The notes beneath the pieces are model-generated. The model did no database searches. It worked only from the letters and a program-made list of their open reading frames with translations, and was not told the DNA's origin. 64,000 nt of DNA, from assembly GCA_022821085.1 (NCBI GenBank), contig JAJEEG010000006.1, positions 1,757,330 through 1,821,329 on the forward strand, written 5' to 3'. The DNA comes from Candidatus Latescibacterota bacterium. Lineage in GTDB: Bacteria > JAAXHH01. Shown one piece after another: positions 25,176-34,034 of this stretch. The position numbers were made by a program, and so were the translations under genes. Each line of letters opens with the position of its first letter. Within the stretch, counting starts at the first letter, position 1.

Positions 25176-25706
25176 CTATCTCGAGAAAAACATGGTCATG
25201 AACTCTATATCCTTCAGCATGGCCCTCAGCAGTTCGGCTTCCTCCTCGTCCTCCGCTTCGAGTCCTACTGTCGCCAGCAGTGGCGCTACAGGATAACGCA
25301 GTGTAAGTGTGGTGTCCGTAACTTCGTAATTCACGGTAAAAGGCGCATCGCCCGATGAAGTGATGGTGATTCGATTGCCGGACACCTCGTACCGGTCAGT
25401 CTGCTGATTGTCGACAATCACCGTGCCGTCTGTCCGGAAGTTAAGCGTAAGGGAAAACGTCTCGTTGGGATCGCCAATCATGTCGGATACCACCATGTCG
25501 GCCTGGCTCGCCGTCAGGCCCTGCCCGAGCAGGTGCGTTCTCAGGTTGGATGCCACCCTGGTATAGAAATCGTTGCCCGTGTATCTCCAGGTGCCAATCA
25601 GTCTGGCGGCGGGATCCGGTTCCGGCGTCGGCGCCGGGGCGGTTGGCTTGCTGTCGTCGCCACATGCCATAGCAAACAGGACGGTCAGCATAAGTGGAAT
25701 GCGCAT
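25176..25706 (-). CDS. Lipoprotein with lipocalin-like domain, paralogue of the collagen-like lipoprotein
   Basis: 176 aa from ATG 25706 (GGAG upstream); the open frame extends to 25910 without support. Lipobox LFAMAC is identical to that of the protein at 21282. A short Pro/Ala linker (TAPAPTPEPDPA) takes the place of the collagen repeat, followed by 'LIGTWRYTGNDFYTRVASNLRTHL', 'FRTDGTVIVDN', 'RYEVSGNRITIT' and a C-terminal 'LKDIEFMTMFF'. That order resembles lipocalin-like lipoproteins that report a stored-value beta barrel. Ligand unknown. Confidence 0.8.
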   Translation of the reverse strand: MRIPLMLTVLFAMACGDDSKPTAPAPTPEPDPAARLIGTWRYTGNDFYTRVASNLRTHLLGQGLTASQADMVVSDMIGDPNETFSLTLNFRTDGTVIVDNQQTDRYEVSGNRITITSSGDAPFTVNYEVTDTTLTLRYPVAPLLATVGLEAEDEEEAELLRAMLKDIEFMTMFFSR

Positions 25707-26141
25707 GTCATTTCTCCTGCGGGAAGTCCCCGCCGTGCTTGCCCGTATAAAGCGGATCTTACGATCCGGCATTTCGCCCCCAATTCCCAAAATACGCAGG
25801 TTCCCAGGGGGTACTGCCAGGCCACTGAAGTCGTCCAGGTAGTTATCTACAGGAAGTATAAGGGATTTATGCATGTGAAATCTACTATTTTTCGTCTTTG
25901 AATATGACAATGCCGTGATATTTACCCGGAAATTGATGATTCAGGGTGATTTTCCACTGGCTGGACGACGACTGTTCGCGTCCACGGTAGAAACGCAAAG
26001 GCGAACATCGACGTGCACTGAGGCTGACAGCGGGCAGGATCCGACGGAAGATTCGAGTTGCCTGCCTTTTGGATTTCGGATAACTTCGGTGCTCGGGGAC
26101 GGCCCGGATGTCGTGTTGCGCCGGCATATAGGAGGAGCCGA
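25707..26141. other. Intergenic region, 435 bp, no gene recognised
   Basis: Divergent gap between the minus-strand lipoprotein and the plus-strand DUF6702-like gene. It is AT-richer than its surroundings around 25850-25960. Several overlapping open frames occur on both strands but none has a ribosome site, a domain or convincing codon use. Promoters for both flanking genes are expected here; I could not assign them. Confidence 0.5.
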
Positions 26142-26696
26142 ATGAATAGGGGATACACCTGGATGGCCATATCAGGTACGCTACTGGCCAGTGGACTCCT
26201 GATGGCGGTCGACGAGGAAGGCGCAACCCGTTCCTTTGGCGCAACGCGCCACGCACCTCACCCATTCTACATCAGCGTCTGCCAGATCGATCACAACCCC
26301 GATGCCGCTGCGCTGGAGATGTCTTTTCGCATCTTCATGGACGACCTGGAACTGGCGCTTGAAACGATGGGCACGGAACGGCTGCACCTGGGCACGGAGC
26401 GCGAGACCGAGAAGGCGGATCTCTACATCGGCCGATATCTCGCACGCCACGTCGTCATCGAAATTAACAGCCGTCGCGTCAGCCCCGCCTTTCTCGGAAA
26501 GGAAGTGGATCCGGACGCGATCTGGTGTTACATGGAAGTCGAGAACATCCCGGAGCTGGAATCGATGACCATGACGAATACGCTGCTCCTCGAGACTTAC
26601 GAAGACCAGGTCAATCTCGTGCATGTCAACGCCAACGGCCAGAAGAAGAGCCTGGTGTTCGACATCCAGCAGATCACGCAGACCCTGGACTTCTGA
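26142..26696 (+). CDS. DUF6702-like exported protein
   Basis: 184 aa from ATG 26142, directly behind GGAGGAG. N-terminal signal/anchor (residues about 5-22). The core 'HPFYISVCQIDHNPDAAALE', 'FRIFMDDLELALE' and 'MEVENIPELESMTMTNTLLL' with a C-terminal 'NLVHVNANGQKKSLVF' is the pattern of small periplasmic DUF6702 proteins. Function unknown; in other genomes such proteins accompany exported peptidases or HupE proteins. Here an M1 peptidase lies about 1.1 kb away on the other strand and a HupE-like gene much further off. Confidence 0.65.
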   Translation: MNRGYTWMAISGTLLASGLLMAVDEEGATRSFGATRHAPHPFYISVCQIDHNPDAAALEMSFRIFMDDLELALETMGTERLHLGTERETEKADLYIGRYLARHVVIEINSRRVSPAFLGKEVDPDAIWCYMEVENIPELESMTMTNTLLLETYEDQVNLVHVNANGQKKSLVFDIQQITQTLDF

Positions 26697-26737
26697 ACAG
26701 GATTACAGGTCTCCTGCCACAACCCTCATCCCGGACC

Positions 26738-27250
26738 ATGACGCAACGTACAAGAAGCGCAGCCCGCATCGTCGACCTGGAATCGTTTCCGGACCTGAGA
26801 TCCGGCCTGGGCGCCATCGTGGCCACCTCCGGCGGGTACGATCCGCTCCATCCCGGCCATGTCTCCTGCCTGCTGGAATCATCCTCTTATGGCGATACCC
26901 TGGTCGTCATCGTCAACGGCGACGGTTTTCTTCGCCGCAAGAAGGGCAAACCCTTCATGGATCTGAAGGCCCGTTGCCAGGTCGTCTCCGGAATCCGCGG
27001 CGTGGACTACGTCATACCTTTTGAAATAGAAGACGACGATACGGTCCGCGAGGCCCTGAGGGTGATCCGGCCGCGCGTGTTCACCAAGGGCGGAGACCGG
27101 ACCGACATGTCCAACATCCCCGAGTGGAGCGTTTGCGAGGAACTCGGCATCGAAGTCGTTTCGGGGGTGGGGATGGACAAGGCCTGGAGCAGTTCCGACT
27201 ACCTGGAATCGTGGGGACGATTCTGGGCCGATCGCACCAGCCGCGGGTAG
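26738..27250 (+). CDS. Cytidylyltransferase-like nucleotidyltransferase (RfaE/TagD type)
   Basis: 170 aa from ATG 26738. 'VATSGGYDPLHPGHVSCLLE' (residues about 28-47) contains the HxGH signature; 'LVVIVNGDGFLRRKKGKPFM' and 'RPRVFTKGGDRTD' fit the glycerol-3-phosphate cytidylyltransferase/HldE C-domain group. The usual ISTT(K/R) motif near the C-terminus is replaced by 'AWSSSDYLES'. It probably activates a phosphorylated sugar or polyol with a nucleotide. It is 42 bp after the DUF6702-like gene and ahead of a promoter region. Confidence 0.85.
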   Translation: MTQRTRSAARIVDLESFPDLRSGLGAIVATSGGYDPLHPGHVSCLLESSSYGDTLVVIVNGDGFLRRKKGKPFMDLKARCQVVSGIRGVDYVIPFEIEDDDTVREALRVIRPRVFTKGGDRTDMSNIPEWSVCEELGIEVVSGVGMDKAWSSSDYLESWGRFWADRTSRG

Positions 27251-27273
27251 AGGCGGAATGTTGGATTTGATGC

Positions 27274-27302
27274 TTGTCCGGCGACCGGTGCCGTCTTATA
27301 AT
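27274..27302 (+). promoter_or_regulatory. Candidate sigma70 promoter of the 27.4-32.4 kb operon
   Basis: TTGTCC (27274-27279), 17 bp, then a perfect TATAAT (27297-27302). The predicted start near 27309 gives a leader of about 150 nt containing two palindromes at 27369 and 27402. Confidence 0.5.
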
Positions 27303-27368
27303 CCCGTTACACGAGAACTGCCGCATCCCTTTGTGAACGCGTGGTCAACCCGTAGTTAATCTAAGCGC

Positions 27369-27411
27369 CGTATATACGTCGTATATGCACCAAAGATGTG
27401 CCGTATATACG
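27369..27411. promoter_or_regulatory. Paired palindromic operator-like sites
   Basis: The self-complementary 10-mer CGTATATACG occurs at 27369-27378 and 27402-27411, centres 33 bp apart (about three helical turns), with a related half-site CGTATATG at 27380-27387 between them. They lie downstream of the candidate promoter and 52-94 bp before the oxidoreductase start. This layout suits a dimeric repressor of the catabolic operon; no regulator gene is adjacent. They could instead be overlapping -10 elements. Confidence 0.5.
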
Positions 27412-27462
27412 CCGAGGCCGGGAGGATCACACCTGTTGCTCCCGGATGCCCCGGAGGAAAAG

Positions 27463-28566
27463 ATGGCCAGCAGATATCGCGCCGCCGTGATCGGCCTTGG
27501 CCGCATGGGCAGCACCTTCGACGACGAGATCGACCAGGGCGGATCCATCTTCCTGCCCTACTGCCATGCCCCTTCCTACCAGGCCGCACCCGACGTGGAC
27601 CTGGTAGCCGGGGCGGACCCCCACGACGAGCAACGTTCGATATTCGGCGAGCGCTGGGGTATCGAAGCCGGTCATCTTCACGCCGACTACCGCGATATGC
27701 TCGAGAAGGAGCGCATCGATCTACTCAGCGTATGCACTACCGCCCGGATCCGATCACAGATCGTTCAGGACGCCGCCCGGGCCGGCGTGAAGGCCATCTG
27801 GGCCGAAAAGCCCATTGCCCTGACCCTGGCCGAGGCCGACACCATGGTGGATACCTGCGCGGAACACGGCGTCGCACTGGCCATCAACTGCGCACGCCGT
27901 TGGCATCCGTTCTTCTCCCATGCAAGGACCATGATCGAAGAGGACGAGCTCGGCGAAGTCGTCCAGGTGACGGGCTACGGCCAGTGCGGTCTTTCCCACA
28001 ACGGCAGCCATCTCATCGACATCGTCCGGTACATGGCGGGCGGAAGGGTCGAATGGGTGTACGGCGAAATGGAATCCGACGAGGCCGCGGCGGGTGAAAA
28101 TGATCTGATGGGCAACGGGTACCTGGCCTTCGACAACGGGGTCCGGGCCTATGTCCGTGGCATGCCCTGTGGGATCGCGAACTGGGAAATCGACGTCCTG
28201 TGCACGAAGGGCCGCTTCCGCTCGATCGCGAACGGCCAGGACGCCGAACTCGTGAAGCTGCATCCCGGCGGTCCGCGTGGCAGAGGCGTGCCGGCCCGCA
28301 TGCCATTCCCCTGGCCCGCGCACTATCCCTCCATGGGGCTGACCATCGTCGAAGACCTGATTTCGGCCATCGAAAACGGCCATCCGCCGAAATGTTCGGG
28401 GGTGGACGGACGCGAGGCCCTGGAAGTGGCCATCGCCCTGCGGGAGTCCCATCGCAGGGGCGGGCAAAAGGTCCATCTGCCCGTGCCGGATCGGGATTCG
28501 GGCATCCTTTCCGCCGAAATACACCAGGACGAGGTACCGGCGCGGGTCCGGCGCCTGCAGGGTTAG
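27463..28566 (+). CDS. Gfo/Idh/MocA-family oxidoreductase
   Basis: 367 aa from ATG 27463 (GGAGGAA upstream). N-terminal Rossmann motif 'AAVIGLGRMGSTFDD', 'WAEKPIALTLAEAD' (the EKP motif with the conserved Lys), then 'NCARRWHPFF' and 'GQCGLSHNGSHLIDI', where the H..HLID segment supplies the usual catalytic His. NAD(P)-dependent oxidation of a sugar, inositol or related alcohol. First gene of a tight four-gene operon; the next start is 8 bp away. Confidence 0.92.
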   Translation: MASRYRAAVIGLGRMGSTFDDEIDQGGSIFLPYCHAPSYQAAPDVDLVAGADPHDEQRSIFGERWGIEAGHLHADYRDMLEKERIDLLSVCTTARIRSQIVQDAARAGVKAIWAEKPIALTLAEADTMVDTCAEHGVALAINCARRWHPFFSHARTMIEEDELGEVVQVTGYGQCGLSHNGSHLIDIVRYMAGGRVEWVYGEMESDEAAAGENDLMGNGYLAFDNGVRAYVRGMPCGIANWEIDVLCTKGRFRSIANGQDAELVKLHPGGPRGRGVPARMPFPWPAHYPSMGLTIVEDLISAIENGHPPKCSGVDGREALEVAIALRESHRRGGQKVHLPVPDRDSGILSAEIHQDEVPARVRRLQG

Positions 28567-28574
28567 GAGACCGG

Positions 28575-29339
28575 ATGAAGCTGGGATTCGTGACCTACCA
28601 GATCGGCCGGGACTGGGATGTGCCGGCCATCATCGACATGTGCGGCAGGACGGGTTTCACGGGCGTGGAACTCCGCACGACCCACGCCCACGGCGTGGAA
28701 GCCTCGCTGAGTGCGGGTGAGCGTACAGAGGTAAGACGGCGGTTCGAGGACGGCGGCGTGGACCTGGTGGGACTCGGAACAGCTTTCGAGTATCATTCGA
28801 CCGATCCGGACGAGGTCCGGACGAACGTGGACGGAACCGTCGAGTACGCGAAGCTGGCGGCCGACCTCGGTTGTCCGGGCGTCAAGGTGCGCCCCAACGG
28901 CCTGCAGACCGAAGCGGGCATTCCGGAAGAAGCGACCCTGGAGCAGATCGGAAAAGCAGTTGGGGAATGCGCGGAAGCGGCCGGCGGTCTCGGCGTGCAG
29001 ATCCGGGTCGAGGTGCACGGGAAGGACACCCAGGAGCCGCGGCGCATGCGCGCCATCATGGACCATGCGGACCATCCCAACGCGTATATCTGCTGGAACT
29101 CGAATTTCGGCGAAGTGCAGGACGGATCCGTCGAGGCGAACTACCGGCTGCTGGCCCACAAGATCGGCCTGGTGCACATTACCGAGATCTATCGCCCGGA
29201 ATACCCGTGGCGGGAGCTGTTCAGGCTGCTCAAGGCGGACGGTTACGATGGTTACACGCTTGCGGAAATCGCCCACAGCCCGGAACCCGAACGGCTGATG
29301 GGCTACTACAAGGCCCTCTGGGAAGCGTACCAGGCGTAA
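28575..29339 (+). CDS. Sugar phosphate isomerase/epimerase-like TIM barrel (AP-endonuclease 2 family)
   Basis: 254 aa from ATG 28575, 8 bp after the oxidoreductase stop. 'MKLGFVTYQIGRDWDVPAIID' and 'GFTGVELRTTHAHGVE' are the first strands of a xylose-isomerase-like barrel; 'IRVEVHGKDTQEP', 'NAYICWNSNFGEVQ', 'IGLVHITEIYRPEYPW' and 'GYTLAEIA' carry the metal-binding Glu/His positions. Pairing with a Gfo/Idh/MocA protein is typical of inositol or rare-sugar catabolism. Substrate unknown. Confidence 0.9.
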   Translation: MKLGFVTYQIGRDWDVPAIIDMCGRTGFTGVELRTTHAHGVEASLSAGERTEVRRRFEDGGVDLVGLGTAFEYHSTDPDEVRTNVDGTVEYAKLAADLGCPGVKVRPNGLQTEAGIPEEATLEQIGKAVGECAEAAGGLGVQIRVEVHGKDTQEPRRMRAIMDHADHPNAYICWNSNFGEVQDGSVEANYRLLAHKIGLVHITEIYRPEYPWRELFRLLKADGYDGYTLAEIAHSPEPERLMGYYKALWEAYQA

Positions 29340-29369
29340 GCGGCAGGCGAGAGCAAGGAGCATCAGTTA

Positions 29370-30701
29370 ATGACTACGGCACAGAAGATATCCCAGGAAT
29401 CCATCTACCGCGAAAGGACGCCGGGATCCTTTGAAGCGTTCAAACGTGCGGGTGAAGTCATGCCCGGCGTCGCCAAGGGCGCCTACTACTACGCGCCGTA
29501 CCCGGTCACCATCGCGCGGGCCGAAGGCTGCCACCTGTACGACGTGGACGGCAACCGGTACGTGGATTTCGCCAATCACCACACGACGCAGATCCTGGGG
29601 CACAATCACCCGGCCGTCGTCCAAGCCGTGGAGCGACAGCTGGCGCAGGGGATTGCCGTGGCCGCCCCCATGGGGATCGAAACGGCGCTGGCGGATGAAT
29701 TGTGCCGGAGAGTGGAATCCCTGGAGATGGTCCGGTTCTGCAACTCCGGGACGGAGGCGACGCTCCACGCGATCCGGCTGGCGCGGGAGTACACGGGCCG
29801 GCACCTCATCGCCAAGTTCGAAGGGGGCTACCACGGCAGCCACGACGCCGTCGAAATCAGCACTTCGCCCGATCCGGCGAAGGCGGGTCCCGCGGACCGG
29901 CCGGTGCCCGTGGCCAGCGCGGGGGGCATGCCTCCCAACGCCACCGACAACGTCGTCATCCTGCCCTTCGACGACGAGGCGGCCGTCGAGGCGATTGTCG
30001 CGGAGAAGCGCGACGAACTGGCGGCCGTGATCCTGGACCCGAAGACGGGTGTCATCCCCCAGCGCATGGACTTCGTGAGGGCGGTGCGCGAGATCACCGC
30101 GCGTTACGGCGTGCTCCTGATCCTGGACGAAATCGTGGGATTCCGCGCGTCGCCGGGCGGGGTCCAGGCCCAGTGCGGCATCCTGCCCGACCTGAGCACC
30201 TACGGCAAGATCGTGGGCGGTGGTTTTCCCGCGGGCGCTTTCGGCGGCCGCAGGGAACTGATGTCCCTGCTGGATCCCACCCTGGGCAAGGCCCGGGTAT
30301 TCCAGAGCGGTTCATTCAGCGCCCACCCCGTCACCATGGCCGCGGGCCTCGCCATGCTGGAAGTGCTGACGCCCGACGTGTATGCAGGGCTCGACCGACT
30401 CACCGATCGTCTCGTGCATGGTCTCGAGGACGTGTTCGCCCGCACGGGTACCGTGGCGACGGCGGCCACGTCCGGTTCCACCTTCAGCATCTATTTCACC
30501 GGGGGACCGGTCCGAACCTACCGCGCCGTGGCGGCGGCGGACAAGGGTCCCGTATCCGCGGTGTATCTCGGCCTGTTGAACCGCGGTTACTACCTGTCGA
30601 ACGGTCTCGCCATGAACTGCCTTTCCGCGGCCATGGACGAATCGCATATCGACGGCCTCGTCGAGGCGGTGGCCGGTACGCTGGAAGAGACCCGATCGTA
30701 A
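29370..30701 (+). CDS. Class III PLP aminotransferase, glutamate-1-semialdehyde aminomutase-like
   Basis: 443 aa, ATG behind AAGGAG. 'MPGVAKGAYYYAPYPVTIA' and 'FCNSGTEATLHAIRLAREYT' are typical of the GSAM-like group; the PLP Lys is in 'STYGKIVGGGFPAGAFGG' and the Asp partner in 'LILDEIVGFR'. It sits in a catabolic operon rather than with heme genes, so a role in amino-sugar or beta-amino-acid metabolism is more likely than tetrapyrrole synthesis. Confidence 0.92.
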   Translation: MTTAQKISQESIYRERTPGSFEAFKRAGEVMPGVAKGAYYYAPYPVTIARAEGCHLYDVDGNRYVDFANHHTTQILGHNHPAVVQAVERQLAQGIAVAAPMGIETALADELCRRVESLEMVRFCNSGTEATLHAIRLAREYTGRHLIAKFEGGYHGSHDAVEISTSPDPAKAGPADRPVPVASAGGMPPNATDNVVILPFDDEAAVEAIVAEKRDELAAVILDPKTGVIPQRMDFVRAVREITARYGVLLILDEIVGFRASPGGVQAQCGILPDLSTYGKIVGGGFPAGAFGGRRELMSLLDPTLGKARVFQSGSFSAHPVTMAAGLAMLEVLTPDVYAGLDRLTDRLVHGLEDVFARTGTVATAATSGSTFSIYFTGGPVRTYRAVAAADKGPVSAVYLGLLNRGYYLSNGLAMNCLSAAMDESHIDGLVEAVAGTLEETRS

Positions 30702-30736
30702 TTCACACAACATCCACACCACACAGGAACCGAACC

Positions 30737-32395
30737 ATGCCCCATCCTATCAAGTGCGCTGCCGTCCTGCTCGGCGCCATTGCCGCCTTCTTCCTGGCTC
30801 CCTTGCTGATCGCGGCGCAAGGCGGTTCCGGGGAATCGGCCGCGCGGCCCCTTCCGCCGGACGCCTCCCCGCGGGACCAGCAGGTCTTCCGGTACATGAG
30901 CCCGGAGCCCCGCACGCTCGATTCCGCGATAAACGATTACGACACAGAAGACACCATCATTCCCTTCGAGCCTCTGCTCCGGCGCGATCCGAACTGGAAT
31001 CCGGAACCCGCGGCCGCCGACAGCTATGAATCCTCCCCGGACGGCAAGACCTGGACCTTCCACCTTCGGAGCGGCGCGAGGTGGAGCGACGGCCGGCCCG
31101 TCACGGCCCATGACTTCGTCTATTCCTTCCGCCGCATGCTGGACCCGGAGGAGGCCAACCCCTACGGGTTCTTCTACCACGACTTCAAGAACGCCAGGCC
31201 CATCAACCGCGGCGAGATCAAGGACCTGACCCAACTGGGCGTCCGCGCCGCCGACGATCTCACGCTGGTCATCGAGACGGAGAAGTCCGCGCCGTACCTT
31301 CCCTATATCGTATCCTATGGCAACGCGCTGCCCGTACCGCCATGGCAGGTCGAAAAGTACGAGCGTAAATGGACCCGGCTGGAAAACATCGTTTCGAACT
31401 CGGGATTCAAGGTGTCGGAATGGGTCACCGGAAGCCACATGACCCTGGTTCCGGATCCCATGTACAACGGTCCCCACAAGCCCTACCTGGAGAAGGTCAT
31501 CCATCCCTTCCGCAACGCGGCGGTGGCCACGGCCCTCGCCTACGAGAACGACGAGGTGGACCGCGAACTCGTCGACGTGACCGACATGCCCCGCATCCTG
31601 GCCGATCCCGAACTCGCGCCGGACCTGGTCAAGGTGGCCGCCCGGGCCTCATGGTACCTCTTCTACCGCACCCGGCAGCCGCCCTTCGACGACGTGCGTG
31701 TCCGGGAGGCCTTCACGCGGGCGATCGACCGGGAGGTCATCACGAACATCCTGCTCGGCGGCACCGCCGTCCCCGCCTACTCCATGATCCCGCCCGAGTT
31801 CGCGGAGTACAACGGACCGGCCATGAAGCCCCATCAGGCCTACGATCCGGCAAAGGCCCGGGAGCTCATTCGGGAGGCCGGCTATCCCCGCGGGCGGGGG
31901 TTCCCCCGCCAGGAAATGTGGCTGCGGGCGCCGAATCCCACCATCAAGCGCATCAGCGAGGCCATCATGGCCATGCTGAAGGAGAACATCGGCGTCGACG
32001 TCACGATCCGGAGCGCCGACCGTACCATGTACATGAACAACATGTATAACTGGCGCATGAATCTTGGGCTCATCGTGTTCTACGCGGATTACCTGGATCC
32101 CCGCAACATGCTCGACATGATCTGGCACTCGCAGCCGCAAGGATACGGCCGGTCGGACTGGACGAACGCCGAGTTCGACCGCCTCGTGGAGCAGGCGGCC
32201 GCCGAACTGGACAGGGACAGGCGGCGCGCGCTTTACGCGGAGGCAGAGGAGATCATGGTGTCGGACTACGCCGGGTCCTTTCTGTTCCATCCGGTGAACC
32301 TGGAACTCAGAAAGCCCTGGGTCAAGGGGATCGACGAAAACCCCGACGGAACGGTCGGCGCCATGGACTATACGCGGGTCTACATCTCCCGGTGA
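30737..32395 (+). CDS. Oligopeptide-type ABC transporter substrate-binding protein (SBP family 5)
   Basis: 552 aa from ATG 30737. Signal peptide (about residues 8-28), then 'QQVFRYMSPEPRTLDSAIND', 'TWTFHLRSGARWSDGRPVTAHDF' and 'RVREAFTRAIDREVI', all characteristic of OppA/DppA proteins. It captures peptides or related solutes in the periplasm. No permease or ATPase genes are adjacent, so it must use transporter parts encoded elsewhere. Last gene of the operon begun at 27463; the stop lies at the edge of short tandem repeats and a terminator follows at 32507. Confidence 0.93.
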   Translation: MPHPIKCAAVLLGAIAAFFLAPLLIAAQGGSGESAARPLPPDASPRDQQVFRYMSPEPRTLDSAINDYDTEDTIIPFEPLLRRDPNWNPEPAAADSYESSPDGKTWTFHLRSGARWSDGRPVTAHDFVYSFRRMLDPEEANPYGFFYHDFKNARPINRGEIKDLTQLGVRAADDLTLVIETEKSAPYLPYIVSYGNALPVPPWQVEKYERKWTRLENIVSNSGFKVSEWVTGSHMTLVPDPMYNGPHKPYLEKVIHPFRNAAVATALAYENDEVDRELVDVTDMPRILADPELAPDLVKVAARASWYLFYRTRQPPFDDVRVREAFTRAIDREVITNILLGGTAVPAYSMIPPEFAEYNGPAMKPHQAYDPAKARELIREAGYPRGRGFPRQEMWLRAPNPTIKRISEAIMAMLKENIGVDVTIRSADRTMYMNNMYNWRMNLGLIVFYADYLDPRNMLDMIWHSQPQGYGRSDWTNAEFDRLVEQAAAELDRDRRRALYAEAEEIMVSDYAGSFLFHPVNLELRKPWVKGIDENPDGTVGAMDYTRVYISR

Positions 32396-32398
32396 AAT

Positions 32399-32436
32399 CC
32401 GCCCGTTGAAAACCGCCCGTTGAAAACCGCCCGTGG
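32399..32436 (+). repeat. 14-bp tandem units after the binding-protein stop
   Basis: ccgcccgttgaaaa at 32399-32412 and 32413-32426, then a partial copy. The preceding bases (cccggtgaaat, which include the TGA stop at 32393-32395) look like a diverged first copy. Confidence 0.85.
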
Positions 32437-32506
32437 CACCGCTTCAGGTGCGATAATCCGGCGGTACAGGGCGGTACTGATCCATTATAAGAACGAACGC
32501 AAATAA

Positions 32507-32544
32507 AAAGGCCTCCGCGCAATCTTTGTCACACGGAGGCCTTT
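32507..32544. terminator. Bidirectional intrinsic terminator
   Basis: Perfect 11-bp inverted repeat AAAGGCCTCCG (32507-32517) / CGGAGGCCTTT (32534-32544) with a 16-nt loop, A-rich on the left and T-rich on the right. It lies between convergent genes ending at 32395 and 32612. Confidence 0.85.
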
Positions 32545-32611
32545 CGAATTTCAGTCTGTTTCCGTCCGTTTACTTCGGTCAGATCATCAGCCGGATCAAT
32601 TCGGACGTCGA

Positions 32612-33211
32612 TTACCGGATCGCGTCCTTCAACTGGGCGACGAGGTCCCTAATCGACTGGGCGTTACGGGCCCTGGGTGCCAGTCTCAGGTAGTTCTCGT
32701 AGGACCTGATCGCGTTCGGATAGTCCTCTATTGTCTGATACTGAATACCCAGATTATAGTGCCAGTTCGGCTTCTTATCATTGATGCGGATCGCGGTCCG
32801 GTAGGACCTGATCGCGTTGCTGTTTCGCTTCAGCTTCCGGTAAGCGCCGCCCAGCGCGTAATGAGCGTCAGCGAAATTAACATCAATCTCCACCGCTTTT
32901 TGTAAAGACTTGATCGCGTTGGAAGTCTGGCCCGCCTTCTGCTGGGCCAGGCCCAGATTATAGTAGGCCTGCTTGTAGTCTGCCTTCAGTTCGATTGCTT
33001 TCTGAAAGGCGCCGATGGCGTTCGTAACCTGATCTGCATTAAGATATGCGATGCCGAGATTGTAGTGACGCGGTGGATCGTCTGGCATGTCTTCTACTGC
33101 TTTCTTCGCATCCGTGATCGCCTGGGTCTGGGCCTGCACAACCGGTGGGGCGACCACTGCAACCAGAAGAGCAAAAACGAGAAGACAGTTTAACTTCTTG
33201 ATGCGTGTCAT
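32612..33211 (-). CDS. Exported TPR-repeat protein
   Basis: 199 aa from ATG 33211, six bases behind GGAGGA; the longer open frame to 33316 is unsupported. Signal peptide of about 28 residues (CLLVFALLVAVVAPPVVQAQ). The mature part consists of four to five tetratricopeptide repeats ('HYNLGIAYLNADQVTNAIGAFQKAIEL', cut here to its pattern AYxNLGxA...AxxxfxkAi). Periplasmic scaffold or assembly factor is the general role; partner unknown. Confidence 0.85.
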   Translation of the reverse strand: MTRIKKLNCLLVFALLVAVVAPPVVQAQTQAITDAKKAVEDMPDDPPRHYNLGIAYLNADQVTNAIGAFQKAIELKADYKQAYYNLGLAQQKAGQTSNAIKSLQKAVEIDVNFADAHYALGGAYRKLKRNSNAIRSYRTAIRINDKKPNWHYNLGIQYQTIEDYPNAIRSYENYLRLAPRARNAQSIRDLVAQLKDAIR

Positions 33212-33391
33212 CCTCATTCCTCCGTTGGATAACTGAGCGTTGCAGGACTCTGGGTAATTATGGACAAATCGTGGTTTTCGGCGTATATTGTACCTAAGAT
33301 AGAGAAGATACGCCATTTAGCACGAATATGCAAGTTAAATTCTCGACTTTCATGCGTGCGAGACGGAATCGAAGCATCAAGGAGGCTATTG

Positions 33392-33940
33392 ATGACCAGG
33401 TACACCGTCGATGATTTTCTAGGAGACGCCCGGCGGATCGTGCGGGAGAACGGGATCAGGCGCGGGCTGGAATCGATCCGGAAGAACACGGAAAAGCTGC
33501 TGGGCCAATCCGACCTGCTGGAAACATACGTAGACATGGACGAGTACAGTGGGCATACGGTAATCGGCCATGATCCGGAGACAGACATCCATGTCATCGT
33601 CCATGGCGGACGCAAGGGCGGTACTTCCCCGCCCCACGATCACGGTCCCTGCAGCGTGATTTATGGGAACTATACCGGACACACCGTTATGCGGCGGTGG
33701 AACCGGCTGGACAATGGCGGTTCGTTGGGGCCAGCCCGTCTCGAGGTGGCGCGGGAGTACACCGTGGGCGCCGGGCAGGCGACCGCCTTCGCCGAAGGGG
33801 ATATCCACTCCATAGACTATCCCGACGGTGCCTTCTTCGTCAGGGTGACCGTGGGGGACGTGGAAAAGCAGAAGACGCGCCGTTTCGATCTCGAACGAGG
33901 GATCGTGGAGATTGACGACCGGTCGGCACGGACGGGCTAG
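33392..33940 (+). CDS. Cupin-type thiol dioxygenase-like protein (cysteine/3-mercaptopropionate dioxygenase family)
   Basis: 182 aa from ATG 33392 (AAGGAGG upstream). Cupin metal site 'SPPHDHGPCSVIYGNYTGHT' supplies HxH, and 'EGDIHSIDYP' the third His. The HDHG..C arrangement and overall length match bacterial cysteine dioxygenase relatives, in which a mononuclear iron oxidises a thiol to a sulfinate. The substrate is unknown. It diverges from the TPR gene across 180 bp that must hold both promoters. Confidence 0.8.
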   Translation: MTRYTVDDFLGDARRIVRENGIRRGLESIRKNTEKLLGQSDLLETYVDMDEYSGHTVIGHDPETDIHVIVHGGRKGGTSPPHDHGPCSVIYGNYTGHTVMRRWNRLDNGGSLGPARLEVAREYTVGAGQATAFAEGDIHSIDYPDGAFFVRVTVGDVEKQKTRRFDLERGIVEIDDRSARTG

Positions 33941-34034
33941 CGGATCGCCAGTCTACGGCCTGTACCAGTATACTGTTATGTAGAAATTGTGTACAGTAAC
34001 TGCCCGGTCTTGTTATGAACCGAAGGAGAGTATA

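Noticed and set aside
25922-26170. Small frames in the gap upstream of the DUF6702-like gene
   Set aside because: Several conflicting frames on both strands, none with a ribosome site or plausible composition.
27385-27462. Earlier start for the Gfo/Idh/MocA gene
   Set aside because: The added residues cover the operator region and have no family match; ATG 27463 has a strong ribosome site and starts the Rossmann fold.
30737-32395. Extension of the binding-protein gene upstream to 29702
   Set aside because: The upstream part is an out-of-frame reading of the aminotransferase gene; ATG 30737 begins a proper signal peptide.
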